Assembly: GCA_016199935.1 (NCBI GenBank)
Contig: JACQFS010000170.1
Span: 1 to 64,000 of the forward strand
Origin: Verrucomicrobiota bacterium
Lineage (GTDB): Bacteria; Verrucomicrobiota; Verrucomicrobiia; Limisphaerales; JACQFS01
Reading direction: 5' to 3'
Length of the DNA: 64,000 nucleotides
This document shows, in pieces, positions 19,648 to 28,261 of the stretch. The notes under the pieces were generated by a model. That model saw only the letters and a list, made by a program, of their open reading frames with translations, made no database searches and was not told the DNA's origin. Each line of letters opens with the position of its first letter. The stretch's first letter is position 1. Position numbers and translations under genes: made by a program.

Positions 19648-20742
19648 TTACAACTCGTCGTCTTCGGGCGGGTGCGCGAGGAACATTTTGAATTTCTTCT
19701 TGTCGAGCGCCCGGTCGAACGCGTCCTCCGGCGAGATGCGCTTCATGCGCAGGTGCTCCATGATCGAGTCGTCGAACGGCTGGTTGCCCAGCTTCTTGCC
19801 CACCTGGATCATGCCCGGGATCTGGTGCGTCTTGCCCTCGCGGATGAGGTTGGCGACGGCGGTGTTGATGACGAGAATCTCCAGGCCGGCCACGCGGCCC
19901 TTCTTGTCGATGCGCTTGAAAAGATTCTGCGCGATGACGCCCTTGAGCGCCTCGGAGAGCGTCTGCCGGATCTTGTTCTGCTGGTCGGCGGGGAACACGT
20001 CGATGATGCGGTCCACCGTCTTGGCCGCGCTCGCCGTGTGCAGCGTGCCGAACACGAGATGGCCCGTCGCCGCGGCGGTGATGGCGAGTTCGATGGTTTC
20101 CAAGTCGCGCATTTCGCCGACCATGATGATGTCCGGGTCTTCGCGCAGGGAGCCGCGCAACGCCGAGGCGAAGGACTTGGTGTGGACGCCGACCTCGCGG
20201 TGGTTCACGAGGCAGTTCTTCGACTCATGCACGAACTCGATCGGGTCCTCGACGGTGATGATGTGGTCCTTCCGATTCTTGTTCGCGTAATCCACCATCG
20301 CCGCGAGCGTGGTGGATTTGCCGGAGCCGGTCGGGCCGGTGCAGACGACCAGGCCGCGGTGCAGCATGGCGAACTTCTTGAGCACCGGCGGCAGGGGCGC
20401 GTCGAACTTTTCGAAATCCTCGAAGGAGAGCACCTTCGTCGGAATCTGGCGGAACACCGAGCCGATGCCGTTTTTCTGGTTGAAGAAGTTCACGCGGAAG
20501 CGCGCGAGGTTCGGGATTTCGTAGCCGAAGTCCACGTCGCCGGTTTCCTCGAAGATTTTGATCTTATACTCCGGCGTGATTTCGTAGAGCATCGCCTTGA
20601 GCGAGTCGTGCTCGAGCGCGGGGTAGTCAATGCGCTGCATCTCGCCGTTGATGCGCAACAGCGGCGGGTTGCCCGAGGCCATGTGAAGGTCCGACGCCTT
20701 CTGCTCGAACATCAGATTGAAGAACGAATCAATTCTAGCCAT
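19648..20742 (-). CDS. pilT: type IV pilus retraction ATPase PilT
   Basis: LVVCTGPTGSGKSTTLAAMVDYAN, ITVEDPIEFVH, GEMRDLETIELAITAAATGHLVFGTLHT. Confidence 0.93.
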   Translation of the reverse strand: MARIDSFFNLMFEQKASDLHMASGNPPLLRINGEMQRIDYPALEHDSLKAMLYEITPEYKIKIFEETGDVDFGYEIPNLARFRVNFFNQKNGIGSVFRQIPTKVLSFEDFEKFDAPLPPVLKKFAMLHRGLVVCTGPTGSGKSTTLAAMVDYANKNRKDHIITVEDPIEFVHESKNCLVNHREVGVHTKSFASALRGSLREDPDIIMVGEMRDLETIELAITAAATGHLVFGTLHTASAAKTVDRIIDVFPADQQNKIRQTLSEALKGVIAQNLFKRIDKKGRVAGLEILVINTAVANLIREGKTHQIPGMIQVGKKLGNQPFDDSIMEHLRMKRISPEDAFDRALDKKKFKMFLAHPPEDDEL

Positions 20743-20793
20743 AGGATTCGCAAAGTTGACTCACCCACGCCGGCGTGACCGGACCGTTGGCGA

Positions 20794-21948
20794 ATGCAGC
20801 CGTTGCACATGACCCTCCAAAAGCAAATCGCCCGCCAAGGCGCGATCCCCTTTGGGCACTTCATGGAGCTCGCCCTCTACTGTCCCGCTCTTGGATACTA
20901 CGAGCGTGACACTGCCTCGACCGGGACCGTCGGCCGCGCCGGCGATTTCTTCACCTCCGTCAGCGTCGGCAGCGCCTTCGGTGAACTGCTCGCCCACCGC
21001 TTCGCCACGTGGCTCCGCGAGGCCGACGGGAGCGCGGAGCCGTCGGCTGAAAAAGGTGGGCGCCTCACCCTCGTCGAGGCCGGCGCGCATGACGGCCGGC
21101 TCGCCGCCGATGTCCTTACCGAACTTCAGTCCGCCCACGCCGACCTTTTCGCGCGGCTGGAATACTGGATCGTCGAGCCGTCGGACGCGCGCCGCGTGTG
21201 GCAGCGCGAACGGCTCGCGCCCTTCGCCGGGCGAGTGCATTGGGCCGCCGGTTGGCCGGAACTGGCCGCGCGCGGCGTGCGTGGCGTCATCTTTTCCAAT
21301 GAACTGCTCGACGCCTTTCCCGCGCGGCGAATCGGCTGGGATGCGGCGCGCCGCGCGTGGTTCGAGTGGGGTGTCGCCACGCAGGACGGGCATTTCGTGT
21401 GGACCTGCCTGCCGCTGCGCGCGGGCGATGGCGACGCGTTTCCCTTCGCCGACTGCGGCCTGCCGCTCGACGCGCCGACGCGTGCCGCACTGCTCGACGT
21501 GCTGCCGGACGGCTACACCATCGAGGTGAATCCCCGCGCCGCCGCGTGGTGGCGCGAGGCCGCGCGGGCGCTGCGCGCCGGCGTGCTCGTGACGTTCGAC
21601 TACGGCCTGCCCGCGGCCGAGTGGTTCCGGCCCGAGCGCCCGCGCGGCACCCTGCGCGCCTACCGCGACCATCGCGCGAGCGACGACCTCCTCGCCGCGC
21701 CGGGCGAACAGGACCTCACCGGCCACGTGAACTTCACCACGCTCCAGCAGGCGGGCGAGGCCGAGGGCCTCCGCACGGTCGCCTTCGAGACGCAGGAAAA
21801 ATTCCTCGCCGACACGCTTGCCTCGCTCTCCGCCGCCGGCGCGCTGTCCCGCAACTGGACGGCTGCCCGCGCGCGCCAGTTGCAAACCTTGACACACCCG
21901 CAGCACCTCGGCCGCGCCTTCCGCGTCCTCGCCCAGTCCCGGCCGTGA
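20794..21948 (+). CDS. MidA/NDUFAF7-like SAM-dependent methyltransferase
   Basis: GDFFTSVSVGSAFGELLAHRF, LVEAGAHDGRLAADVL, IFSNELLDAFPARRI, TFDYGLPAAEW. Confidence 0.88.
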   Translation: MQPLHMTLQKQIARQGAIPFGHFMELALYCPALGYYERDTASTGTVGRAGDFFTSVSVGSAFGELLAHRFATWLREADGSAEPSAEKGGRLTLVEAGAHDGRLAADVLTELQSAHADLFARLEYWIVEPSDARRVWQRERLAPFAGRVHWAAGWPELAARGVRGVIFSNELLDAFPARRIGWDAARRAWFEWGVATQDGHFVWTCLPLRAGDGDAFPFADCGLPLDAPTRAALLDVLPDGYTIEVNPRAAAWWREAARALRAGVLVTFDYGLPAAEWFRPERPRGTLRAYRDHRASDDLLAAPGEQDLTGHVNFTTLQQAGEAEGLRTVAFETQEKFLADTLASLSAAGALSRNWTAARARQLQTLTHPQHLGRAFRVLAQSRP

Positions 21949-21960
21949 CGGGCGTTCCCC

Positions 21961-22287
21961 GGAGCGCGGCCTTTAGGCCGCTTCATCGTTCGGACGCCCA
22001 CCGGCCGGTCGTTTCATCCCTGCCCGTCGAACGCTGAAGCGACCTGAACCGGGACGATGCAGTTGGAAATGGGGAGCGCGGGCACCTCGCCCGCTGTTTC
22101 CGGGGAGCGCGGGCGCCCCGCCCGCTGTTTCCGGCGCCCTCGCCGGAAACTTCGGACGCCGCGAGCGTCCACCAAACCGTGACCGCTCCTCGCGCCCGGC
22201 CAACCGGCGAGGGCGCCGGTTGGCAACGCCCGGGGCGGGCGTGCTCCCCATTTCCTACTGCGTCGTTCCCGCTAAAGGCCGCGCTCC
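21961..22287. repeat. ~330-bp nested palindromic intergenic element
   Basis: perfect 15-bp outer arms ggagcgcggccttta/taaaggccgcgctcc; second arms gggacgatgcagttggaaatggggagcgcggg / gtgctccccatttcctactgcgtcgttccc. Confidence 0.85.
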
Positions 22288-22342
22288 GCGCCTTTCCCCT
22301 TCTCAATCCTGCTCATGGAACGCGCTTTGCTAATTAAGGGAG

Positions 22343-23329
22343 ATGAGTTCCGCGTTGGACCAACCCAGGACTGGGCGGGCCGTGAGCGGGTTCGTTCTCC
22401 TGATTACCTCAGAACGGGAGAATGGCCGCAAACTAACCGTCCGGCTTGCGCCCCCCATGATCGTGGGCCGCGCCCTCGAAGCGGACATCTCCCTCGCCGA
22501 TCATCTCACCTCCCGCCGCCATGCCCAGCTCAGCGTCCACGGCGACCAGGTCGTCATCGAGGACCTCGAATCCACCAACGGCACCTTCGTCAACAGCCAG
22601 AAAATCCGCCGTGCCGTCGTTCGTCCCGGTGACCGCATCCTCATCGGCGTCACCACCCTCGAACTTCAGACCCAGTCCCAGTCCATCACCCTCCCCTCCG
22701 GCCAGGCCGCGGCGCCCCGCGCCGGGGCCGCCCCCGCCCCCGTCCCCGGCAAGACCCTCGCCGTCACCACCATGGTGGACGCCGCCAAACTCATCAGCGG
22801 CTCCGTCAAGGAAATCCCCATCGCCGACCTCCTCCAGCTCCTCAACCACATGCGGAAAAGCGGCATCCTCATGATCCGCAACGCCAGCGACACCGGGAAA
22901 ATCTACCTGCGCGAGGGGCAGATCTGCGGTGCCACCATCAACGGCAGTTGCGCCGTCGAGCCGCGCCGCACCTTCTACCGCCTGCTCCGGTGGCAGAAGG
23001 GCTCCTTCGAGCTGCGCCCGGCCGAGGACGAGCCGTTGCGCGCCGACATTTCCGACGCCACCGATTCGCTGCTGCTCGAGGCCGCGTGGCAGCACGACGA
23101 ACTCATCCAGTTGGAATCGCAGCTCCCGCCCTTTGAATCCCTCCTCGCCCTGGCCAACCCGCTCCCCGGCCCCCTGCGCGACCTGACCCAGAGCGAGATG
23201 GACATCTGCCAGCTCGTGATGGAGCACCGCACCCTGCTGGGCGTGATTGACCACTTTCCCGGCACCGACTTCGAGGCCTACAAGGACCTCATCCGCCTCA
23301 TCCAGCGCAAATACGTGGTGGTGAGCTGA
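22343..23329 (+). CDS. FHA domain + DUF4388 (PATAN-like) protein
   Basis: IVGRALEADISLADHLTSRRHAQLSVHGDQVVIEDLESTNGTFVN; KEIPIADLLQLLNHMRKSGILMIRN...GKIYLREGQICGATING. Confidence 0.88.
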   Translation: MSSALDQPRTGRAVSGFVLLITSERENGRKLTVRLAPPMIVGRALEADISLADHLTSRRHAQLSVHGDQVVIEDLESTNGTFVNSQKIRRAVVRPGDRILIGVTTLELQTQSQSITLPSGQAAAPRAGAAPAPVPGKTLAVTTMVDAAKLISGSVKEIPIADLLQLLNHMRKSGILMIRNASDTGKIYLREGQICGATINGSCAVEPRRTFYRLLRWQKGSFELRPAEDEPLRADISDATDSLLLEAAWQHDELIQLESQLPPFESLLALANPLPGPLRDLTQSEMDICQLVMEHRTLLGVIDHFPGTDFEAYKDLIRLIQRKYVVVS

Positions 23330-23419
23330 GGCGTGCGGGCGGGGCGGACGGGGAAAAGGGGCGGCGGGCTTCCGTAAAACTCGAACGCGGTTTTGCTTCG
23401 GGGAAAAGTTTCCTGCTCG

Positions 23420-23476
23420 CGCTAACGATCCAAGCTGAGCGGCCGCGGAGCCGTTCGCGGCAGCGCATGGTCAGGG
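23420..23476 (-). other. attC-like recombination site 1 (integron cassette)
   Basis: minus strand CCCTGAC-CATGCGCTGCCGCGAAC...CTCAGCTTGGATC-GTTAGCG; shares arms with attC-like site 2; toxin stop codon lies in the R''-like end. Confidence 0.65.
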
Positions 23477-23830
23477 GACGGTTCGTTCACCAGCGGCTTC
23501 CTGAAGGTAGCTGGCTAGACGACGCAGCAAACGGGTGTGCCGCTCGGATGAGATGGAGCCGATGTCGCCCAAGAATTCATCGGCAGGTAACAGCGCGAGA
23601 AAACCCAGGCGGATGAGTGATGTGCTCGTCAAGCCGCTCGACGGAAAATCGGAGTCGGTCGGAGAAATAATCTCGTCGAAGTCGGCGACTTGGTGACGCA
23701 ACTGGCGGCTGATGCCGCAAATGAGCAGGTCGCCAAACGGACGCATCACCCGCAAAACGATTGCCGGTCGGTTCTTGGTCTTGCCGTCGGCCTGCTCGAA
23801 CGCGGTGAGCACTACATCGCCCTCTTTCAT
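23471..23830 (-). CDS. MazF/PemK-like toxin
   Basis: MKEGDVVLTAFEQADGKTKNRPAIVLRVMRPFGDLLICGISRQ pattern; overlaps antitoxin stop by 4 bp. Confidence 0.8.
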   Translation of the reverse strand: MKEGDVVLTAFEQADGKTKNRPAIVLRVMRPFGDLLICGISRQLRHQVADFDEIISPTDSDFPSSGLTSTSLIRLGFLALLPADEFLGDIGSISSERHTRLLRRLASYLQEAAGERTVP

Positions 23831-24057
23831 TTGGCGGCGGGCGTCCGCACCAGGCTCGCCGGATAATCTGGCTCGTCGTCCGAATACGCGCGCGCCAGAC
23901 CCGCTTTGGAGAGCGCATACCACTGCTGCCGCTCGGCGTCGGACAAGGTCTCGGGCAGAATCGTTACGAGCAGCCGGGCGTCGGCAGGTAGCACGAACGG
24001 CTCGTCGAGTTGGATGTGGTCGCCGTTGACGTGGGCGGTAAGAGTGACGGCCTTCAT
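23827..24057 (-). CDS. putative antitoxin partner of MazF-like toxin
   Basis: MKAVTLTAHVNGDHIQLDEPFVLPADARLLVTILPE; immediately upstream of and overlapping toxin. Confidence 0.7.
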   Translation of the reverse strand: MKAVTLTAHVNGDHIQLDEPFVLPADARLLVTILPETLSDAERQQWYALSKAGLARAYSDDEPDYPASLVRTPAAK

Positions 24058-24106
24058 GGGGGGCACTGTATTCGGTGGGCTCGTCGCGGGCAAGCACGTA
24101 AAGTCG

Positions 24107-24199
24107 GCCTAACGACCCAAGCTCAGCGACCCGGCACACGGGACGCAACGATTGCAACCGCGACGCTCCCGCCGGGTTCGCTGCAGCGCATGGTTAGGC
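24107..24199 (-). other. attC-like recombination site 2 (integron cassette)
   Basis: GCCTAAC...GTTAGGC core pair (RYYYAAC/GTTRRRY) enclosing palindromic arms CAGCGACCCGGC / GCCGGGTTCGCTGCAG with unpaired bases. Confidence 0.85.
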
Positions 24200-24217
24200 C
24201 ACGGTGTCGTCATAATC

Positions 24218-24388
24218 TCATCTCCCGTCTGAGCGCAATGCGATGAGCATCCCAATGGCAGATGCCAGCATCACAACTGCATAAACTGTCTGCTTCACAG
24301 AAAACTGAAGGTAGATAAGCCCCCAAATCTTCAGGACACCGAGAAGCCCGAACACTATCACGCCGAAGATCAAGAGTGCCTTCTTCAT
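24218..24388 (-). CDS. small membrane protein (56 aa), integron cassette gene
   Basis: MKKALLIFGVIVFGLLGVLKIWGLIYLQFSVKQTVYAVVMLASAIGMLIALRSDGR, two hydrophobic helices; ends 18 bp before the attC-like site. Confidence 0.65.
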   Translation of the reverse strand: MKKALLIFGVIVFGLLGVLKIWGLIYLQFSVKQTVYAVVMLASAIGMLIALRSDGR

Positions 24389-24406
24389 GTCAAAGCGGGT
24401 CGAGTG

Positions 24407-24413
24407 GTCTAAC
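24407..24413 (-). other. GTTRRRY core-site match upstream of first cassette gene
   Basis: minus strand GTTAGAC 18 bp before ATG of the 56-aa ORF; no second arm found. Confidence 0.4.
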
Positions 24414-24847
24414 AGGTATTCGACCGCATTTTGCAGTCTAGCAAAGTGGGGGCTGGGGCGGTCATGCCGGCAGTTTATTGACGAAACAGGCCGTGTCGAG
24501 CAGGATTCCCGCTTCCCGGCATGACTCAGGGCGAAAATATTGAACCGACAAAAACCGCACCGTTTGAACGGATGATTCCGAATCCGAAGGCGCGCTTGCA
24601 GGATCAGTTGCACGCCGCAGGCAGGTAGGGACTCAGCCGCCGGCTGGTCCCCGTCGCCGAGCGCAGCGTCAGGCGACGGAATCCCCGGGCTCGCGGTCGC
24701 GCCCCCGGCCTCCGTTCCGCCCGCTGCACGCGGCCGGGGACCACCCGGCGGGTCGTCCTTACCTGCCCGTTCCCTCGCCGAAAAGTGTCCCAACGGGACA
24801 TTCTGTCGTAAATCCCTCATTGCAAGCGGCTTAACATGTTAATCACG

Positions 24848-25120
24848 CGCCTTTTCCCTCCTCGGAAGCGTCGTTTCCCTCCTCGGGAACGACGTTCCCG
24901 TCCACGGAGACCACGTTTCCGACCACGGGAACGACGTTTCCGAGGAGGAATGCGTCGTTTCCACGCCGGGAGTCGGCGGCTCCTTGGAGGGGCGCGCCGC
25001 TTCCCTGCGGAGCAGCGAGGCGTCCCTGCATGGAAACCGGGCTTGTCTGCGGGGTGGTCGCGTCACCTTGGAGGGAAGAGGCGCGACTGCGGAGGGTGAC
25101 GCAGCGTTCGTGGTGGGAGG
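24848..25120. repeat. 21-bp degenerate tandem repeat array B (~13 units)
   Basis: consecutive 21-mers cgtcgtttccctcctcgggaa, cgacgttcccgtccacggaga, ccacgtttccgaccacgggaa, cgacgtttccgaggaggaatg, cgtcgtttccacgccgggagt ... Confidence 0.9.
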
Positions 25121-25172
25121 CTCCGGCTTGCTGTCCTCAGCGAGTCGCAAAACCATCTTCCGCGTTTGGTCG

Positions 25173-25313
25173 GCCCGCCCTCACCCCGGCCCTCTCCCGG
25201 GGGGAGAGGGAGAATCGTTCCGCAGCCGTGGAGGTTCCGAACGCGTCCGGCCTTCGCCGAAGCTGAGTGCGTTTCCCCCTCTCCCGCCGGGAGAGGGCAG
25301 GGGTGAGGGCGGA
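25173..25313. repeat. REP/MITE-like inverted repeat (CCCTCACCCC-GCCCTCTCCC type)
   Basis: gcccgccctcaccccggccctctcccggggggagagggag ... ccccctctcccgccgggagagggcaggggtgagggcggaa. Confidence 0.85.
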
Positions 25314-25541
25314 ATTACCAAGGGCGTCCGGTCTGGTCGGGGTGCGCTGAGGACGGTGCCCCCTGCCTTCCCGCCCTGCACCCGGCCGGGCCGCGCGGCG
25401 CGCGGTGAACAACCTGTGAATACTTTCCAATAACTTTGCGTTGGCTTTTTTCCAGGCTTCGGGGAAAACGCTCCCGTTCACCGCACCCACAGGAGGAGCA
25501 GTGCATTCATCCCCAAACCAGCAACCAGTCCGGCCACGGCC

Positions 25542-26249
25542 ATGCAACTGTTTTACGACTCCGCGACGCCCGTTTTCTACGACGCGCCCACGAGCCATTA
25601 CGACAGCGGTGCCGCGGAGCCGATCCTACGTAAAATGAAAAAAATAAAAGCTGACAGCCGCAACCTCCCCGTCCCGAACAAAGTCCTCAAGGGCCAGGAG
25701 GTCGCCGGCAAACTCGCGGCCAACGCGGCGCTCCCGCAAATGGCCGCCTTCTCCGCCACCCTCCTGACCGCCACGACGCTGATGGACAACGACTACAAGG
25801 CGGCCGTCGCCGCCGCCGACACCGCCAAGCAGCTCTTCAACGCCGCGCGCGTCTCCGAGTCGGCGTGGGACACGCTCTACGTGCAGGGCGCGGCGGACGT
25901 GAACAAATTCGGCACCACCGAGGCCGTCCGCCTCAGCAGCGGCTACCCGCTCGAATCCGACCGCACGCCCATCGGCCCGCTGCCCGCCCCGGCGAACTTC
26001 ACCGTCACCTTCGGCGACATGCCGGGCACGCTCTCCTTCACCATGGACCCGGTGAAGGGCGCCAAGACGTATCTGATCGAGCTCGCCACGGCGGCCACCG
26101 GCCCCTTCACGCAGGTGCTGGTCAGCACGTCGTCCGACGGCGTGGTGCCGGGCCTGACGAGCGGCACGGTTTATTATCTGCGCGCCAAGGCCGTCGGCGC
26201 CGCGGGCACCGGCGCGGCGAGCGACATCGCCATGAAGATGGCACCCTAG
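25542..26249 (+). CDS. hypothetical protein with C-terminal fibronectin type III-like domain
   Basis: PAPANFTVTFGDMPGTLSFTMDPVKGAKTYLIELATAATGPFTQV...VPGLTSGTVYYLRAKAVGAAGTGAAS. Confidence 0.75.
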   Translation: MQLFYDSATPVFYDAPTSHYDSGAAEPILRKMKKIKADSRNLPVPNKVLKGQEVAGKLAANAALPQMAAFSATLLTATTLMDNDYKAAVAAADTAKQLFNAARVSESAWDTLYVQGAADVNKFGTTEAVRLSSGYPLESDRTPIGPLPAPANFTVTFGDMPGTLSFTMDPVKGAKTYLIELATAATGPFTQVLVSTSSDGVVPGLTSGTVYYLRAKAVGAAGTGAASDIAMKMAP

Positions 26250-26522
26250 AATCCGGGCGGACCCAGCGGCCGGCGAGAATCCTCCCGCCGTCACCGCCGT
26301 CCGCCCTCCAAGGAGGCGGGACGGGACACCACGGTGCCGTGAAACAAAACCCCGCCCCACCAAACAGACGGAGCGCGGCACGTTGGCCGCGACGGGACTT
26401 GGAGAGGTCTTATGAATCTCCAGCCGGTATGAAATGAAGACCCGTCGGGCGTCCGCGCCCGCGCTCCGTCCCCTGACGAAACACTTTCCGCCTTACCTCT
26501 TACCGCCCACCCCTTGCCGCCT

Positions 26523-26936
26523 ATGCCCTTCGATCCCACCAAGCCCGCGACCGACGCCCCGCTGCTCTCCGCCGAACTGCGCGCGCAGTTCAACGGCCTG
26601 CGCGACGACCTCCACGCCGAAATCACCACCATCCCGCAGGGCCCACCCGGCAACGACGGCGCGGACGGCCTTCCCGGCGACAAGGGAGACAAAGGCGACA
26701 AGGGCGATTCCGGTGACAAAGGGGACAAGGGCGACCCGGGGAACACTGGCGCGACCGGCGAGGTGACGACCGTGCAGTTGAACGAGGCGCTCAACACGGC
26801 CATCGCCGGCACGAGCAGCAACACGAACGCCGTGCCGACGCTGGACACGCCCTTCGTCAACGACCCGCCCACGCTCGCGGACATGGAACTGATGCGCGCG
26901 GCGTATAACGCGCTCGTGCTGGCGATGCGTCGGTAA
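26523..26936 (+). CDS. short collagen-like (Gly-X-Y) protein
   Basis: GPPGNDGADGLPGDKGDKGDKGDSGDKGDKGDPGNTGATG; termini similar to the 60821..61342 protein. Confidence 0.85.
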   Translation: MPFDPTKPATDAPLLSAELRAQFNGLRDDLHAEITTIPQGPPGNDGADGLPGDKGDKGDKGDSGDKGDKGDPGNTGATGEVTTVQLNEALNTAIAGTSSNTNAVPTLDTPFVNDPPTLADMELMRAAYNALVLAMRR

Positions 26937-27092
26937 GGTAGGGACAACCCGCCGGGTTGTCCCCGCCCGCGTTCAGCAGCGGGCGGAACGGAGGGCGGGG
27001 GCTCACGGTGCGTCCCAATTCCGTCGCCTGACGCTCCGCTCGGCGACGGGGACGAGCCGGCGGCTCGTCCTTACCTCGGCGCGAGGTTGCCG

Positions 27093-27124
27093 CAAAAGAA
27101 AAAGCGCGGGCCCGAGGCCCGCGC
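27093..27124 (-). terminator. intrinsic terminator downstream of rho
   Basis: minus strand GCGCGGGCCTCGGGCCCGCGCTTTTTCTTTT. Confidence 0.85.
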
Positions 27125-27155
27125 TGGAAATACCGGGAGGGGTGACGACGCCGGC

Positions 27156-28087
27156 TCAGGCGACGGAGAGCTTGGCGAGGAGTTCGTCGTTGGTCTTGTG
27201 CTTCTTCAGCGCGGCCAGGAGCGTCTCCATCGCCTCGACGGGGTTGAGGTCCACCATGGTGCGGCGGAGTTTGCGGATGGCGTCGAGGTTCTTGGCGGCA
27301 AAAAGTTTCTCCTCCTTGCGCGTGCCGGACTTCGGGATGTCGATGGCGGGGTAGATGCGGCGCTCGGCGAGTTTGCGGTCGAGGATGAGCTCCATGTTGC
27401 CGGTGCCCTTGAACTCCTGGAAGATGAGCTCGTCCATGCGGCTGCCGGTGTCCACCAGCGCGGTGGCGATGATGGTGAGGGAGCCGCCATTTTCGATCTT
27501 GCGGGCGGAGGCGAACATCTTGCGCGGAATCTCCAGGGCGCGCGCGTCCACGCCGCCGGTCATCGTGCGGCCGGAGCCGCCGTGGACGGAGTTGTAGGCG
27601 CGGGCGACGCGGGTGAGACGGCGTTGGCGAGCTGCTTGAGGATGGTGGTCTTGCCGGTGCGCGGCGGCGCGACGATGATGCCGCGGGTGCCCTTGCCGAT
27701 GGGGGTGACGAGGTCAATGACGCGGGTCTCGAGGACGTCGGGCGTGGTCTCGAGCTTGAACTTCTCGATGGGGTCAATGGTGACGAGGTTCTCGAAGCGG
27801 TTGGACTTGGTGTAGTCGTCGAAGGTCATCCCATTGACCGTGAGCACGGTCTTGAGCTGCGGGCTGGAGCCGCGGTGGGGCGGCTGGAGGGCGCCGGTGA
27901 TGAGCGCGCCCTCGCGGAGGAAGCTCTTCTTGATGGTGTCGGGCGTGACAAAGATGTCGGCCGGCCGGGGCTGGAACTTGTGCTCCGGCGAGCGGAGGAA
28001 GCCGAAGCCCTTCTCGGAGATTTCAAGGAAACCGGAACCGCTGTCCGGGGTGGTCGCCGGGGGAGCGGCGTGAACGTGCTGACTCAT
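27156..28087 (-). pseudogene. rho: transcription termination factor Rho, internally deleted and frameshifted
   Basis: MSQHVH...GFLEISEKGFGFLRSPEHKF...GIIVAPPRTGKTTILKQLANAV, then out-of-frame [77 protein letters not shown]; the Walker B block is missing. Confidence 0.88.
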
Positions 28088-28261
28088 AGTTTTGTTTGCC
28101 GTGGCGCGGCGCGGATTGCATCCCGCGTCGCGAACCTGAATTGTGATGTCTGGGAAACCGCGACCCTGAAAAAGCGCAGCAGAAACATACTGCGGTAGGG
28201 AGGAGCGGTTGAACCGTGCGCGGTTTGTTTAACCCAACGCCGCGTGATTGCAACTTCTATT

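Noticed and set aside
24407-24820. Integron integrase or full attI upstream of the cassettes
   Set aside because: The 24218..24820 ORF upstream of Met 24388 has no integrase motifs; only a single GTTRRRY core match is visible.
24836-25099. 87-aa Arg-rich ORF over array B
   Set aside because: Same reason as array A; open on both strands.
26857-27777. 306-aa minus ORF over the rho region
   Set aside because: Third-frame translation, Ser/Arg/Pro-rich; the Rho motifs lie in the other two frames.
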